A stretch of DNA of 64,000 nt from Bacteroidota bacterium (lineage in GTDB: Bacteria; Bacteroidota; Bacteroidia; Flavobacteriales; Weeksellaceae): contig JAEWYW010000040.1 in the NCBI GenBank assembly GCA_023458535.1, positions 1 to 64,000 of the forward strand. The letters run 5' to 3'. Below the pieces are notes generated by a model. It was not told the DNA's origin and did no database searches. It saw nothing but the letters and a program-made list of their open reading frames with translations. Below are positions 16,145 to 24,127 of this stretch, piece by piece. Position 1 is the stretch's first letter. Each line of letters starts with the position of its first letter. Both the position numbers and the translations under genes were made by a program.

Positions 16145-16705
16145 AAAGTTTAAAACTTTATCAATAGCTTTTGGAAAGATTTCATATTCCACTTGATGAA
16201 CTTTAGCCGCCAGACTTTCTGCAGTATCGTTTTCATCAACATTTACTTTTCCCTGAAGGATAATTTCACCCTCGTCAATACCAGAAGTTACGTAATGAAC
16301 TGTTGCACCGCTCTCCTTTTCGTTATTCGCAATAACAGCATTGTGAACATGGTGTCCCCACATTCCTTTTCCACCATATTTTGGGAGCAAAGCAGGATGA
16401 ATATTGATGATTTTACCCTTCCAGTTTTCGCAAAATTCCGGTTGTAAGATGGAAAGAAATCCCGCAAGAACGATTAGATCGGTATCATCTGGAATCATTT
16501 TATCCAATTCTGATGAAAAGTTTTTTCCTCTTGGAATTAAAACATTATCAATTTGATGTTTTTCGGCTCTTGCCAAACCAAAACATTCTCTGTCGGCAAC
16601 CACCATATTGATTTTTGCATTTTGAATTTCACCCTTATCAATGGCATCAATTATTCTCTGCAAATTGGTGCCAGAACCAGAAATAAGAATTGTGATATTT
16701 TTCAT
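16136..16705 (-). CDS. purN: phosphoribosylglycinamide formyltransferase (folate-dependent)
   Basis: A 189-residue enzyme that formylates GAR using 10-formyl-tetrahydrofolate, step 3 of purine synthesis. ILISGSGTNLQRIID opens the phosphate-binding loop. LAGFLSILQPEF, the catalytic NIHPALLPKYGGKGMWG (Asn and His) and TVHYVTSGIDEGEII (the Asp) are all present. The last residues, FPL, and the stop codon are read from the right-hand inverted repeat of the DUF559 unit. So the original C-terminus was probably replaced by a few residues without touching the catalytic part. Confidence 0.95.
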   Translation of the reverse strand: MKNITILISGSGTNLQRIIDAIDKGEIQNAKINMVVADRECFGLARAEKHQIDNVLIPRGKNFSSELDKMIPDDTDLIVLAGFLSILQPEFCENWKGKIINIHPALLPKYGGKGMWGHHVHNAVIANNEKESGATVHYVTSGIDEGEIILQGKVNVDENDTAESLAAKVHQVEYEIFPKAIDKVLNFPL

Positions 16706-16711
16706 TTAGAC

Positions 16712-16739
16712 TTCAGATTTCAGATTTCAGATTTCAGAT
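16712..16739. repeat. tandem TTCAGAT x4
   Basis: Four perfect head-to-tail copies of the 7-mer TTCAGAT lie directly upstream of the purN start, in the purM-purN spacer. Copy number may vary between strains. Confidence 0.8.
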
Positions 16740-16789
16740 TTTTATAAACTTTTATAAGTCAAATATCTGATGTCTGCGCTCTAAAATCT

Positions 16790-17782
16790 TTAAAATTTTA
16801 AATTAATTTTCTCGTTTCCTTCCGTAATTTCTCCAATTTCATAAGCGTCGTCTAAAAGATGTAAAACTTTTTCTGCGTGATTGGCGTCTACAACTACGAT
16901 CATTCCTACCCCCATATTGAAAGTTCCGAACATTTCTTCTCTTGCGATGCCACCTCTTTTCTCAAGTTCAAGCATGATGCTTGGAATTATAATTTTTGAA
17001 GCATCAATAGTGGCACAAAGTCCATCACCAATTATTCTTGGAATATTTTCATACAAACCACCTCCTGTGATGTGTGCAATACCACGAACTTTCACTTCTT
17101 CTAAAACTTTATGAATATCTTTATAATACAATCTTGTTGGAACCAACAGTGTTTCGTATAAAGGTTTTCCTTCAAATTCTTCATTAAAATCTGGGAAAAT
17201 CTTTCTCACCAAAGAAAACCCATTGGAATGGAAACCTGAGCTTGGTAATGCAATAATTTTATCTCCCTTTTTAATTTTCGAACCGTCGATAATTTGATCT
17301 TTTTCAACGATACCTACGCAGAAACCTGCAACGTCGTAATCTCCAGGTTGGTACATTCCTGGCATTTCGGCAGTTTCACCACCAATTAAAGCACATTCGT
17401 TGTCTTTGCAGGCAGCCACCATTCCCAAAACAATTTCTGCAGCAATATCAGAATCTAATTTTCCGCAAGCCAAATAATCCAGGAAGAATAATGGTTTAGC
17501 ACCGTGACAAAGAATATCGTTGGCACACATGGCGAAACAATCTACCCCAATAGAGTCGTATTTTTTTGAGTCTAATGCTACTTTCAGTTTTGTTCCAACG
17601 CCATCAGTTCCAGAAACCAGAACCGGATTTTTGTAGCCAGCAATTTCGTAAAACGCACCAAAACTTCCCAAATTGTTTAAAACATTTTTGTTGTGGGTTC
17701 CTGCAACCGCAGTTTTAATTTTGTCAACGGTTTTGTAGCCTTCTTCTTTATCTACGCCCGCAGATTTGTAGGTGTTGCTCAT
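16790..17782 (-). CDS. purM: phosphoribosylformylglycinamidine cyclo-ligase (AIR synthetase)
   Basis: A 330-residue ATP-dependent enzyme that closes the imidazole ring, step 5 of purine synthesis. It shows SGTDGVGTKLKVA, GVDCFAMCANDILCHGAKPLFFLDYLA, GGETAEMPGMY and SSGFHSNGFSLVRK, all hallmarks of PurM. Near the C-terminus is FNMGVGMIVVV. Length is slightly under the E. coli protein (345). purN follows 84 bases downstream on the same strand, so purM is the first gene of the purM-purN unit. Confidence 0.96.
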   Translation of the reverse strand: MSNTYKSAGVDKEEGYKTVDKIKTAVAGTHNKNVLNNLGSFGAFYEIAGYKNPVLVSGTDGVGTKLKVALDSKKYDSIGVDCFAMCANDILCHGAKPLFFLDYLACGKLDSDIAAEIVLGMVAACKDNECALIGGETAEMPGMYQPGDYDVAGFCVGIVEKDQIIDGSKIKKGDKIIALPSSGFHSNGFSLVRKIFPDFNEEFEGKPLYETLLVPTRLYYKDIHKVLEEVKVRGIAHITGGGLYENIPRIIGDGLCATIDASKIIIPSIMLELEKRGGIAREEMFGTFNMGVGMIVVVDANHAEKVLHLLDDAYEIGEITEGNEKINLKF

Positions 17783-17893
17783 TTTTAAACTTTTACTTTT
17801 TTTGAGTTCTGAAGTTCTTTCTGCACTTCAAAATACTCAAGAGATTTATTTTAAACTTTTTACTTTCAATTTTTTATTTGGAAACTTTTTGGA

Positions 17894-17926
17894 AAACCTT
17901 ATACGTTTTGAAAACCTATAAGGTTT
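17894..17926. repeat. interrupted palindrome AAACCTTAT...ATAAGGTTT
   Basis: AAACCTTAT (17894-17902) and ATAAGGTTT (17918-17926) are perfect arms. The 15 bases between contain GTTTT-G-AAAAC, which continues the stem after a 2-base mismatch. It looks like a dispersed flavobacterial repeat and not a terminator, as it has no T-run. Confidence 0.5.
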
Positions 17927-17948
17927 AACCCATTCGCTAAAATTCCAA

Positions 17949-17980
17949 TAAAAAAGCCGACAATCGTGCAGATTATCGGC
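17949..17980 (-). terminator. terminator of the FMN reductase gene
   Basis: GCCGACAATC / GATTATCGGC (one mismatch) over GTGCA, followed on the minus strand by six T residues. Confidence 0.65.
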
Positions 17981-18112
17981 GTATCTTTTAGTTCACACTT
18001 TCAGAGCCTACAAACATATTCTTTTTAGAAACGGAATGATAACATCTGTTTTGGTGCAACTTTTTCACTAACTTTAACTTTCGGCAAAATTAGAAATTTT
18101 AAACTTAATTTC

Positions 18113-18673
18113 CTAATCTATTTTTGCAAGTACCGCTTCCAATTGAGAAATTTTTTCCACTTTTTCAAGTAAATCTTTATTCATTTCCTCATTTGAAATT
18201 TTCCCTGCTTCTCTATCGAAATTATCGTTAAAAAAAGGCAAAGTAAACGTTTCTATGATGTTCCCTGCATGGATGGGAAAACGTTTTGACGCTGCTTCCA
18301 AAACTCCAAGTCCGCCTCTTCCGCCAGGTGCTGTAGCCATTAAAAACATGGGAATATTGTTCCAAACTGCTCTGTCTTTGATTCTTGACGTCCAGTCGAA
18401 AACATTCTTAAATGCTGTGGTATAAGTTCCGTTGTGTTCTGCAAGAGAAATTAAAAGCAGATCTGCATTATCAATTTTTGCTGCAAAATCGTGCGCCTGT
18501 TGAGGAACTCCGTTTTGAACTTCGTATTCGTGACGGTAAATTGGCATTTCAAAATCGTTCATGTCTACTATTTCAACTTCGTTATTTTTACCAAAAAGTG
18601 TTGAAACATAGGTTACCAATTGTTTGTTGATTGAAACTCCGGAGTTGCTTCCTGCTATTGCTAATATTTTCAT
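18113..18673 (-). CDS. NADPH-dependent FMN reductase-type flavoprotein
   Basis: A 186-residue flavodoxin-like oxidoreductase that reduces FMN, quinones or azo compounds with NAD(P)H. The phosphate loop AGSNSGVSINKQL is at residues 7-19. PIYRHEYEVQNGVPQQAHDFAAKI, LISLAEHNGTYTTAFKNVFDW and the flavin-contacting TAPGGRGG are typical of the family. It has its own terminator, and a TATCTTTG -7-like element lies at 18705-18698 with no clear TTG partner. Physiological substrate unknown. Confidence 0.87.
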   Translation of the reverse strand: MKILAIAGSNSGVSINKQLVTYVSTLFGKNNEVEIVDMNDFEMPIYRHEYEVQNGVPQQAHDFAAKIDNADLLLISLAEHNGTYTTAFKNVFDWTSRIKDRAVWNNIPMFLMATAPGGRGGLGVLEAASKRFPIHAGNIIETFTLPFFNDNFDREAGKISNEEMNKDLLEKVEKISQLEAVLAKID

Positions 18674-18989
18674 CTGTTTGAATTAATTTTAATGATGCAA
18701 AGATAAATTGTTTAACTGCTTGTTGTATTGATGTGTGATAAGATTTGACATGAATAAAATCATTTTCTTTCGCCAATCTTAAAGAGCGGGAAATCATTTT
18801 CTTCCCCCACCCTAAAGGGAGGAAAATGATTTTAAACTTCAAAAAATTACACCCTTTAGGGTTGGGGAAATTAATTTTTTGAAGTTTAATTTTTGATTTA
18901 AAAAATCCTTCGACTTCGCTCAGGATGACAATGTTGTCAGAAAAAGCAAACTAGGAGGAAAAATCTCGTCATTTATTGAAGTATAATTT
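18674..18989. other. gap filled by palindromic repeats
   Basis: 316 bases between the flavoprotein gene and pirin with no ORF. Most of it is the palindrome cluster at 18791-18930. An extra partial copy of the first arm (AAATCATTTTCTT) lies near 18758-18770. Confidence 0.6.
18791..18930. repeat. cluster of three palindromic repeats (REP-like)
   Basis: Hairpin A pairs 18791-18806 with 18817-18832 (15 of 16) around a CCCTAAAGGG core. Hairpin B pairs TTAAACTTCAAAAAATTA (18832-18849) perfectly with 18872-18889 around CCCTTTAGGG. A third repeat, with CTTCGACTTCGCTCAGGATG in it, lies at 18906-18930 and resembles a widespread Bacteroidetes intergenic repeat. A and B share one base, which points to tandem insertion of related elements. 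Confidence 0.65.
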
Positions 18990-19718
18990 TTACTTCAAAT
19001 AATCAGGTAATTCCATTGGAACTTCCATTAAAAGGATTTCGGCATCCGAAGTAGCTTCTAAAGTAAAGCTATCGGTTTCCCAAATGCCCAAGCCATCTCT
19101 GGTTCCCAGTTCTTGGTCGCCCACTTTTGCGCTTCCCTTTAGTACAAATACATAAACGCCATCACCACCTTTATGCATTTTATATTCCTTAGAAAAACCC
19201 GCATCGAATTTTGCTAGATTGAACCATGCATCCTGATGAATCCAAACTCCTGCATCATCGGCATTTGGAGAAAGAATCTGCTGGAAATCATTTCTTTTTT
19301 CACCATCTTGAATGCTGATTTGGTCATATCTTGGCTCAACGTTTAATTGATTCGGAAAAATCCAAATTTGCAAGAATTTTACTTCTTCGTCTTTATTTTT
19401 GTTGTATTCACTGTGCATAACGCCCGTACCAGCGCTCATCACTTGAATTTCTCCATTTCTAATGACAGAGGAAGTTCCCATAGAATCTTTGTGCTCTAAA
19501 TCGCCTTCCAATGGTATAGAAATAATCTCCATATCTCTGTGTGGATGCGTTCCGAATCCCATTCCTTGAGAAACGGTGTCATCATTTAATACCCTTAAAA
19601 CTCCGAAATTCATTCTTTCAGGATTTTGATAATTGGCAAAACTAAAAGTGTGAAAAGAATTTAACCATCCGTGGTTAGCATGCCCTCTTGAATCTGCTTT
19701 GTGATATACTGTTTTCAT
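18990..19718 (-). CDS. pirin family protein (bicupin, quercetinase-like)
   Basis: A 242-residue double cupin. The metal-binding first cupin has GTHPHRDMEIISIPLEGDLEHKDSMG and MSAGTGVMHSEYNKN, giving the usual two His, third His and Glu ligands. The N-terminal DSRGHANHGWLNSFHTFSFA is the pirin signature. The second cupin (VYVFVLKGSAKVGDQELG) lacks metal ligands, as usual. Relatives include YhhW, a quercetin 2,3-dioxygenase, and a redox-sensing role has been proposed in other bacteria. It has a strong consensus promoter. Confidence 0.92.
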   Translation of the reverse strand: MKTVYHKADSRGHANHGWLNSFHTFSFANYQNPERMNFGVLRVLNDDTVSQGMGFGTHPHRDMEIISIPLEGDLEHKDSMGTSSVIRNGEIQVMSAGTGVMHSEYNKNKDEEVKFLQIWIFPNQLNVEPRYDQISIQDGEKRNDFQQILSPNADDAGVWIHQDAWFNLAKFDAGFSKEYKMHKGGDGVYVFVLKGSAKVGDQELGTRDGLGIWETDSFTLEATSDAEILLMEVPMELPDYLK

Positions 19719-19745
19719 AATGTGATTGATTTAAATTTTATTATA

Positions 19746-19775
19746 CAAATATACTTCTGTAAACAACAAATTCAA
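19746..19775 (-). promoter_or_regulatory. pirin promoter
   Basis: On the minus strand TTG (19775-19773) and TATATTTG (19753-19746) are 19 bases apart, a full consensus match, 27 bases from the pirin ATG. Confidence 0.75.
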
Positions 19776-19793
19776 TTGATGTAAGTTAAGAAC

Positions 19794-19825
19794 GAAAAAG
19801 CAGCTCCATTTCTGAAACTGCTTTT
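19794..19825 (-). terminator. terminator of the RND efflux operon
   Basis: AAAGCAG / CTGCTTT with a 14-base loop, ending in a T5 run on the minus strand, 30 bases beyond the permease stop. Confidence 0.6.
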
Positions 19826-19853
19826 AAGGTTATAAAAAATTGGTATTGTATAT

Positions 19854-22800
19854 TTAATCAACGTGCTTAGGAGTAAAACCATCGTCACTCAATTCTTTAT
19901 GTTCGTAATCGGCTACCATTTCTGCTTCGTAGTCTACTTTTTCATTCTTACCGAATCTTCTCAGTAACGAATCGAAAAGTGAATATACTACAGGAACGAT
20001 AATCAAGGTAAGGAATAAAGATGATGTTAGACCACCAATAATTACCCATGCTAAACCGTTGTTCATCTCAGCACCAGCACCTTTGGCTAATGCAATAGGA
20101 ATCATACCAAAAATCATCGCAATTGTCGTCATCAAAATCGGACGAAGACGTGCGTGGTTGGCTTGTATTAAGGCATCATGTGTATTGGCACCAGCAGCTT
20201 TTCTCATATTGGCGAAATCGACAATCATAATCGCGTTTTTCGCAACAAGACCAATCAACATGATCATCCCCAACATGGTAAAGATATTTAAAGAGTTTCC
20301 TGTTAATGCCAAGATTACCATTACCCCAATCAATGCTAACGGAATTGAGAACAATACCACAAACGGATAAACAAAACTGTCGTAAAGTGATACCATTACC
20401 AAGTACACCAAAATAATAGCGGCCATTAAAGCAATACCCAAAGTACCGAAACCTTCTGACTGATTTTCCATATCTCCACCCCAAATGTATTCTACACCCG
20501 CAGGTTTTGTTTTCTCGTTATCCATAAACATTGCTGCCCACTCGTTTGCTACATCCCCAGAAGGACGACCAACCACTTTTGATAATACTTTTACAGCAGG
20601 TGCTTTATCACGACGTTGTAATAAACTCGGTCCTGAACTCATTTCAACATCTGCAAACTGGCTTAATCTGATTTGCTCCCCTTTCTGATTAATGAAAATT
20701 AAATTCTTAACATCTTCAGCGGATTTTCTACTGTTATCTGCGAATCTGATATTGATATCATATTCGTATTCGCCAGCACGGAATTTACCATCGGTATTCC
20801 CATTGAAAGCAGTCTGCATGGTTTGTCCAACACTTGAAAGGTTTAAGCCAAGTGCAGCCATTTTATCACGGTCGATGTTTACACGGATTTCAGGATTTCC
20901 AGTATCTGTAGATAATTCTGAACCCACTGCGCCAGGAACTTTTTTCAACAAAGCAAGAATCCTTTCCGCTTCCTTAGTTGCTGTTTGTACATCCGGTGCG
21001 GTTACCACCATTTCAATAGGTGCATTTTCAGCTCCCATAATACCGATTGGTGCAGTTTTAAATTCTACTCCTGTGAATTTTTCTTCAAGCTTTCTTTTAA
21101 TTTTAGCTGCAAAAATCTCAGTACTTTCTGCTCTTTCAGATTTATCGGTGAGGATAACCTGAACTTCAGACTGGTAAGCAGTAGACTGCGATGCACCAAA
21201 ACCACCAGATTGCTGACCTACTGTGGTAATCATGTTCACCACTTCTGGATACTGTCTCAAAAATTTCTCAACTTCAAGGGTTACCTGATTGGTTTTTTCC
21301 ACAGAAGCATCTTTCGGTAACTCCATTTGCACCAAGAATTCACCTTTATCTAGTTTCGGGAAGAATTCACCACCGATAAATCCTAAACCTACTAAACTGA
21401 ATGATGCAATCAATATCAAGAAAGTAACCACAACCGTTGTAATTCTTCTCAAAGTAGTTTTTAAACACCATTCAAGAATATCAGAAATCCAGTGTGTGAA
21501 AGTATCCAGCTGTTTTTCGAACCAAAGGATGAATTTCTCGAACCAGTTTTTACCAGTTAAATGCTCTAATTTTCCAAATCTTGATGACAACCAAGGAATG
21601 ATGGTAAATGAAGCCAATAATGATAATAAAGTTGCAATAACCACCGTGACACAGAACTGAGCCAAGATATTGGCTACCAAACCTGTACTCATCGCAATTG
21701 GTAAGAATACCACCACAATTACCAATGTAATCGCTGTTACCGTAAACCCGATTTCTGAGGCACCATCATAGGCAGCTCTAATTTTAGATTTACCCATCTC
21801 CATGTGGCGATAAATATTCTCGAGTACCACAATAGCATCATCCACAAGGATACCTACCACGAGGGAAAGACCAAGTAAACTCATCAAGTTAAGCGTATAG
21901 CCCATTAAATTCATACCGATAAACGCTGCAATAAGGGAAACCGGAATGGAAACCATTACAATAAATGCGTTTCGGATACTGTGCAAGAATAATAACATTA
22001 CTACTGCTACCAAGATAATCGCCAAGAATAAATCGAAGATTACGTGGTCTGCGGCTGCTAAAGTAAACTCTGTAGAGTCATTTACAATGTTCAGTTTAAC
22101 GCCTTGCGCTGCGTAGTTTTTCTCCACTTCCTTCATGGTTTTCTGAATGCTCTCAGAAACAGCTACTGCATTGGCATCAGATTGTTTTTTTACCTGAATT
22201 AAGATGGTAGAAAGCTGATTATAACGTGCTAATTTTTCAACATCCTGAGTGGTATCGAAAACAGTGGCAATGTCTGACAAACGAACTTGTGCTCCATTGT
22301 TATCCGAAATCACTAAGTTTCGCATGTCTTCAATAGACTTGTACTTACCTGCTAATCTGATCGTAGATTTTGAAGTTCTTGTTTTAACACTACCAGTTGG
22401 GAAATCTAAGTTAGAAGACAGAATTGCCTGCTGTACCTGCCCTATTGAAAGACCGTAACCCTGCAATTTTTTCTCATCGATATTCACCTGAATTTCTCTT
22501 TCCTGTCCACCCACAAGATCAATCTGCGCAACACCGTTTACACGGGAGAAAGTAGGTTCAATTTTCTTATCCAATAAATCATAAAGCTCTTTTGAGTTCA
22601 GTTTTTCACTGGAAATACTCATTGTCATGATGGGTAAATCATCCAAAGAGAATTTATTGAGCGATGGTGCGTCGGCATCATCTGGAAGATCCGAAATAAT
22701 GGCATTTACCTTCCGCTGAGCATCATTCAGAGCGAAATCTACATCTGCTCCAGGATTCAGCTGAACCATGATTACGGAAAGACTTTCATACGATGAAGCT

Positions 22801-23042
22801 TCCACTTTCTTTACGTTCTCAAGAGAACCAACGGCATCTTCAATTTTACGGGTAACCGAGGTCTCTACCTCACTTGGCGAAGCACCAGGATAAACCGTAG
22901 AAATGGTTACCATATTGGTTTCAAATTTCGGAATAAGCTCGTATCCCATCATGGAATAACTCAGCAATCCTCCCAACGTCAGCAATGTAAAAAGTACAAT
23001 GACTAAGGTTGGTCTTTTAATCGATATTTCTGCTAACTTCAT
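19854..23042 (-). CDS. RND efflux pump inner-membrane permease
   Basis: A 1062-residue proton-driven multidrug exporter of the hydrophobe/amphiphile (HAE1, AcrB-like) group. It starts MKLAEISIKRPTLVIVLFTLL and has the duplicated 6-TM plus porter-domain plan. TM4 carries the proton-relay pair in GILVDDAIVVLEN, and TM10 has the Lys in GLVAKNAIMIVDFAN. Length is typical. It ends the TetR-TolC-adaptor-permease operon, 4 bases after the adaptor. Substrates cannot be told from sequence. Confidence 0.95.
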   Translation of the reverse strand: MKLAEISIKRPTLVIVLFTLLTLGGLLSYSMMGYELIPKFETNMVTISTVYPGASPSEVETSVTRKIEDAVGSLENVKKVEASSYESLSVIMVQLNPGADVDFALNDAQRKVNAIISDLPDDADAPSLNKFSLDDLPIMTMSISSEKLNSKELYDLLDKKIEPTFSRVNGVAQIDLVGGQEREIQVNIDEKKLQGYGLSIGQVQQAILSSNLDFPTGSVKTRTSKSTIRLAGKYKSIEDMRNLVISDNNGAQVRLSDIATVFDTTQDVEKLARYNQLSTILIQVKKQSDANAVAVSESIQKTMKEVEKNYAAQGVKLNIVNDSTEFTLAAADHVIFDLFLAIILVAVVMLLFLHSIRNAFIVMVSIPVSLIAAFIGMNLMGYTLNLMSLLGLSLVVGILVDDAIVVLENIYRHMEMGKSKIRAAYDGASEIGFTVTAITLVIVVVFLPIAMSTGLVANILAQFCVTVVIATLLSLLASFTIIPWLSSRFGKLEHLTGKNWFEKFILWFEKQLDTFTHWISDILEWCLKTTLRRITTVVVTFLILIASFSLVGLGFIGGEFFPKLDKGEFLVQMELPKDASVEKTNQVTLEVEKFLRQYPEVVNMITTVGQQSGGFGASQSTAYQSEVQVILTDKSERAESTEIFAAKIKRKLEEKFTGVEFKTAPIGIMGAENAPIEMVVTAPDVQTATKEAERILALLKKVPGAVGSELSTDTGNPEIRVNIDRDKMAALGLNLSSVGQTMQTAFNGNTDGKFRAGEYEYDINIRFADNSRKSAEDVKNLIFINQKGEQIRLSQFADVEMSSGPSLLQRRDKAPAVKVLSKVVGRPSGDVANEWAAMFMDNEKTKPAGVEYIWGGDMENQSEGFGTLGIALMAAIILVYLVMVSLYDSFVYPFVVLFSIPLALIGVMVILALTGNSLNIFTMLGMIMLIGLVAKNAIMIVDFANMRKAAGANTHDALIQANHARLRPILMTTIAMIFGMIPIALAKGAGAEMNNGLAWVIIGGLTSSLFLTLIIVPVVYSLFDSLLRRFGKNEKVDYEAEMVADYEHKELSDDGFTPKHVD

Positions 23043-23046
23043 CTTT

Positions 23047-24108
23047 TTACTTTACGATATTGATTTTTGAACCGTTGTTAAGGTTGATTTGTCCGCTGGT
23101 AATTACCTGCTCACCGCCATTTAAACCAGAAAGAATCTGAACTTTATCACCATAGACTTTACCTGTGGTAACTTTAACCATCTTAGCAGTTCCTTTGTCA
23201 ACAATAAACAACTGACCCGAGCTCACACCATTTACAAAAGCCTCTGCTGGAACGGTTAACATATTGGTAGTTTCTGCTCCATAATTTGTTTTGAAAAGTG
23301 CAGATCCATACATACCAGCTTTGAGTTGTCCATTATTAGAAACCTCAATCTCCACAGGGAAATTCAACGAAGCATCACTTTTAGGTGCTATAAATGTAAT
23401 TTTACCAGCAAAAGATTCGTTAGGTAAAACATTTACAGTAATGGGAACTGTTTGTCCCAACTGGATTTTACCAATCTGACTTTCATCCACCAATACTGAA
23501 AGTTTCAAAGAATTGATGTTTACGATTTCGAAAAGTGGCGTCCCTGGCGCTACAACAGAACCTGGTTCTACCATTCTTTTATTAATAGTTCCGCTGATTC
23601 CTGCACGAATGCTGGTATCATTCACCCTTACTCCTTGTGCACGAACCGCAGCCTGAGCATTTTTGAGTTGCAATCTTGAATTATCTACCTGCTGTTTGGT
23701 AACACCACCAGATTTGTAAGCATTTTCGTAACGTTGGTTATCTATAATGGCGTTTTGAAGGTTGTTTTGAGCCTGTGTCATGTCCACCTCAATAGCATCC
23801 CTTTTAATAGTCGCTAACGTTTGTCCTGCACCTACTCGAGATCCTTCTTTCACCAATACATTCACTACTCTACCAGAAATATCAGCTGACTGACTCATTT
23901 CCTGCTTCGGAATAAAAGTACCATTTGCTGAATAATCTGTATTAATATTCGATCTTGTAGCAGTTACAACATTTACATTTATTTTATCCACCTGCTTTGC
24001 TACTTCGGCAACAGTTATTTCCTGCTCCTTTTTGTTGGTAGTAATTTTGTAAACGAACAATCCAACCAGGACGGCTGCAACAATTATATATATTAAGGTT
24101 TTTTTCAT
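23047..24108 (-). CDS. RND efflux periplasmic adaptor (membrane fusion protein)
   Basis: A 353-residue adaptor joining the permease to the outer-membrane channel. An N-terminal membrane anchor (LIYIIVAAVLVGLFVYKI) is followed by the barrel-sandwich half-motif GRVVNVLVKEGSRVGAGQTLATI, a helical hairpin (QAQNNLQNAIIDNQRYENAYKSG region), the return lipoyl half GTINKRMVEPGSVVAPGTPLFEI, the beta-barrel and a membrane-proximal end. Distances to the neighbouring genes are 4 and 19 bases. No Cys for acylation, so the N-terminal helix is the anchor. Confidence 0.93.
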   Translation of the reverse strand: MKKTLIYIIVAAVLVGLFVYKITTNKKEQEITVAEVAKQVDKINVNVVTATRSNINTDYSANGTFIPKQEMSQSADISGRVVNVLVKEGSRVGAGQTLATIKRDAIEVDMTQAQNNLQNAIIDNQRYENAYKSGGVTKQQVDNSRLQLKNAQAAVRAQGVRVNDTSIRAGISGTINKRMVEPGSVVAPGTPLFEIVNINSLKLSVLVDESQIGKIQLGQTVPITVNVLPNESFAGKITFIAPKSDASLNFPVEIEVSNNGQLKAGMYGSALFKTNYGAETTNMLTVPAEAFVNGVSSGQLFIVDKGTAKMVKVTTGKVYGDKVQILSGLNGGEQVITSGQINLNNGSKINIVK

Positions 24109-24127
24109 TGTGAGAATAGTTTATTAA

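Larger units (their letters stand above)
17783..18112. other. gap upstream of purM with three hairpins
   Basis: 330 AT-rich bases without a gene. Reading toward purM on the minus strand it holds the oxidoreductase terminator (17949-17980), an interrupted palindrome AAACCTTAT / ATAAGGTTT (17894-17926, with GTTTT/AAAAC inside), and a nested hairpin TTGAGT/ACTCAA plus GAAGT/ACTTC (17802-17840) in what would be the purM leader. No purine riboswitch core was recognised. Confidence 0.5.

Noticed and set aside
17783..18112. Purine or guanidine riboswitch upstream of purM
   Set aside because: Hairpins are present, but no three-way junction or known core motifs.
20059..21162. Several plus-strand ORFs over 100 codons
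   Set aside because: Antisense to the RND permease with composition driven by that gene; shadows.
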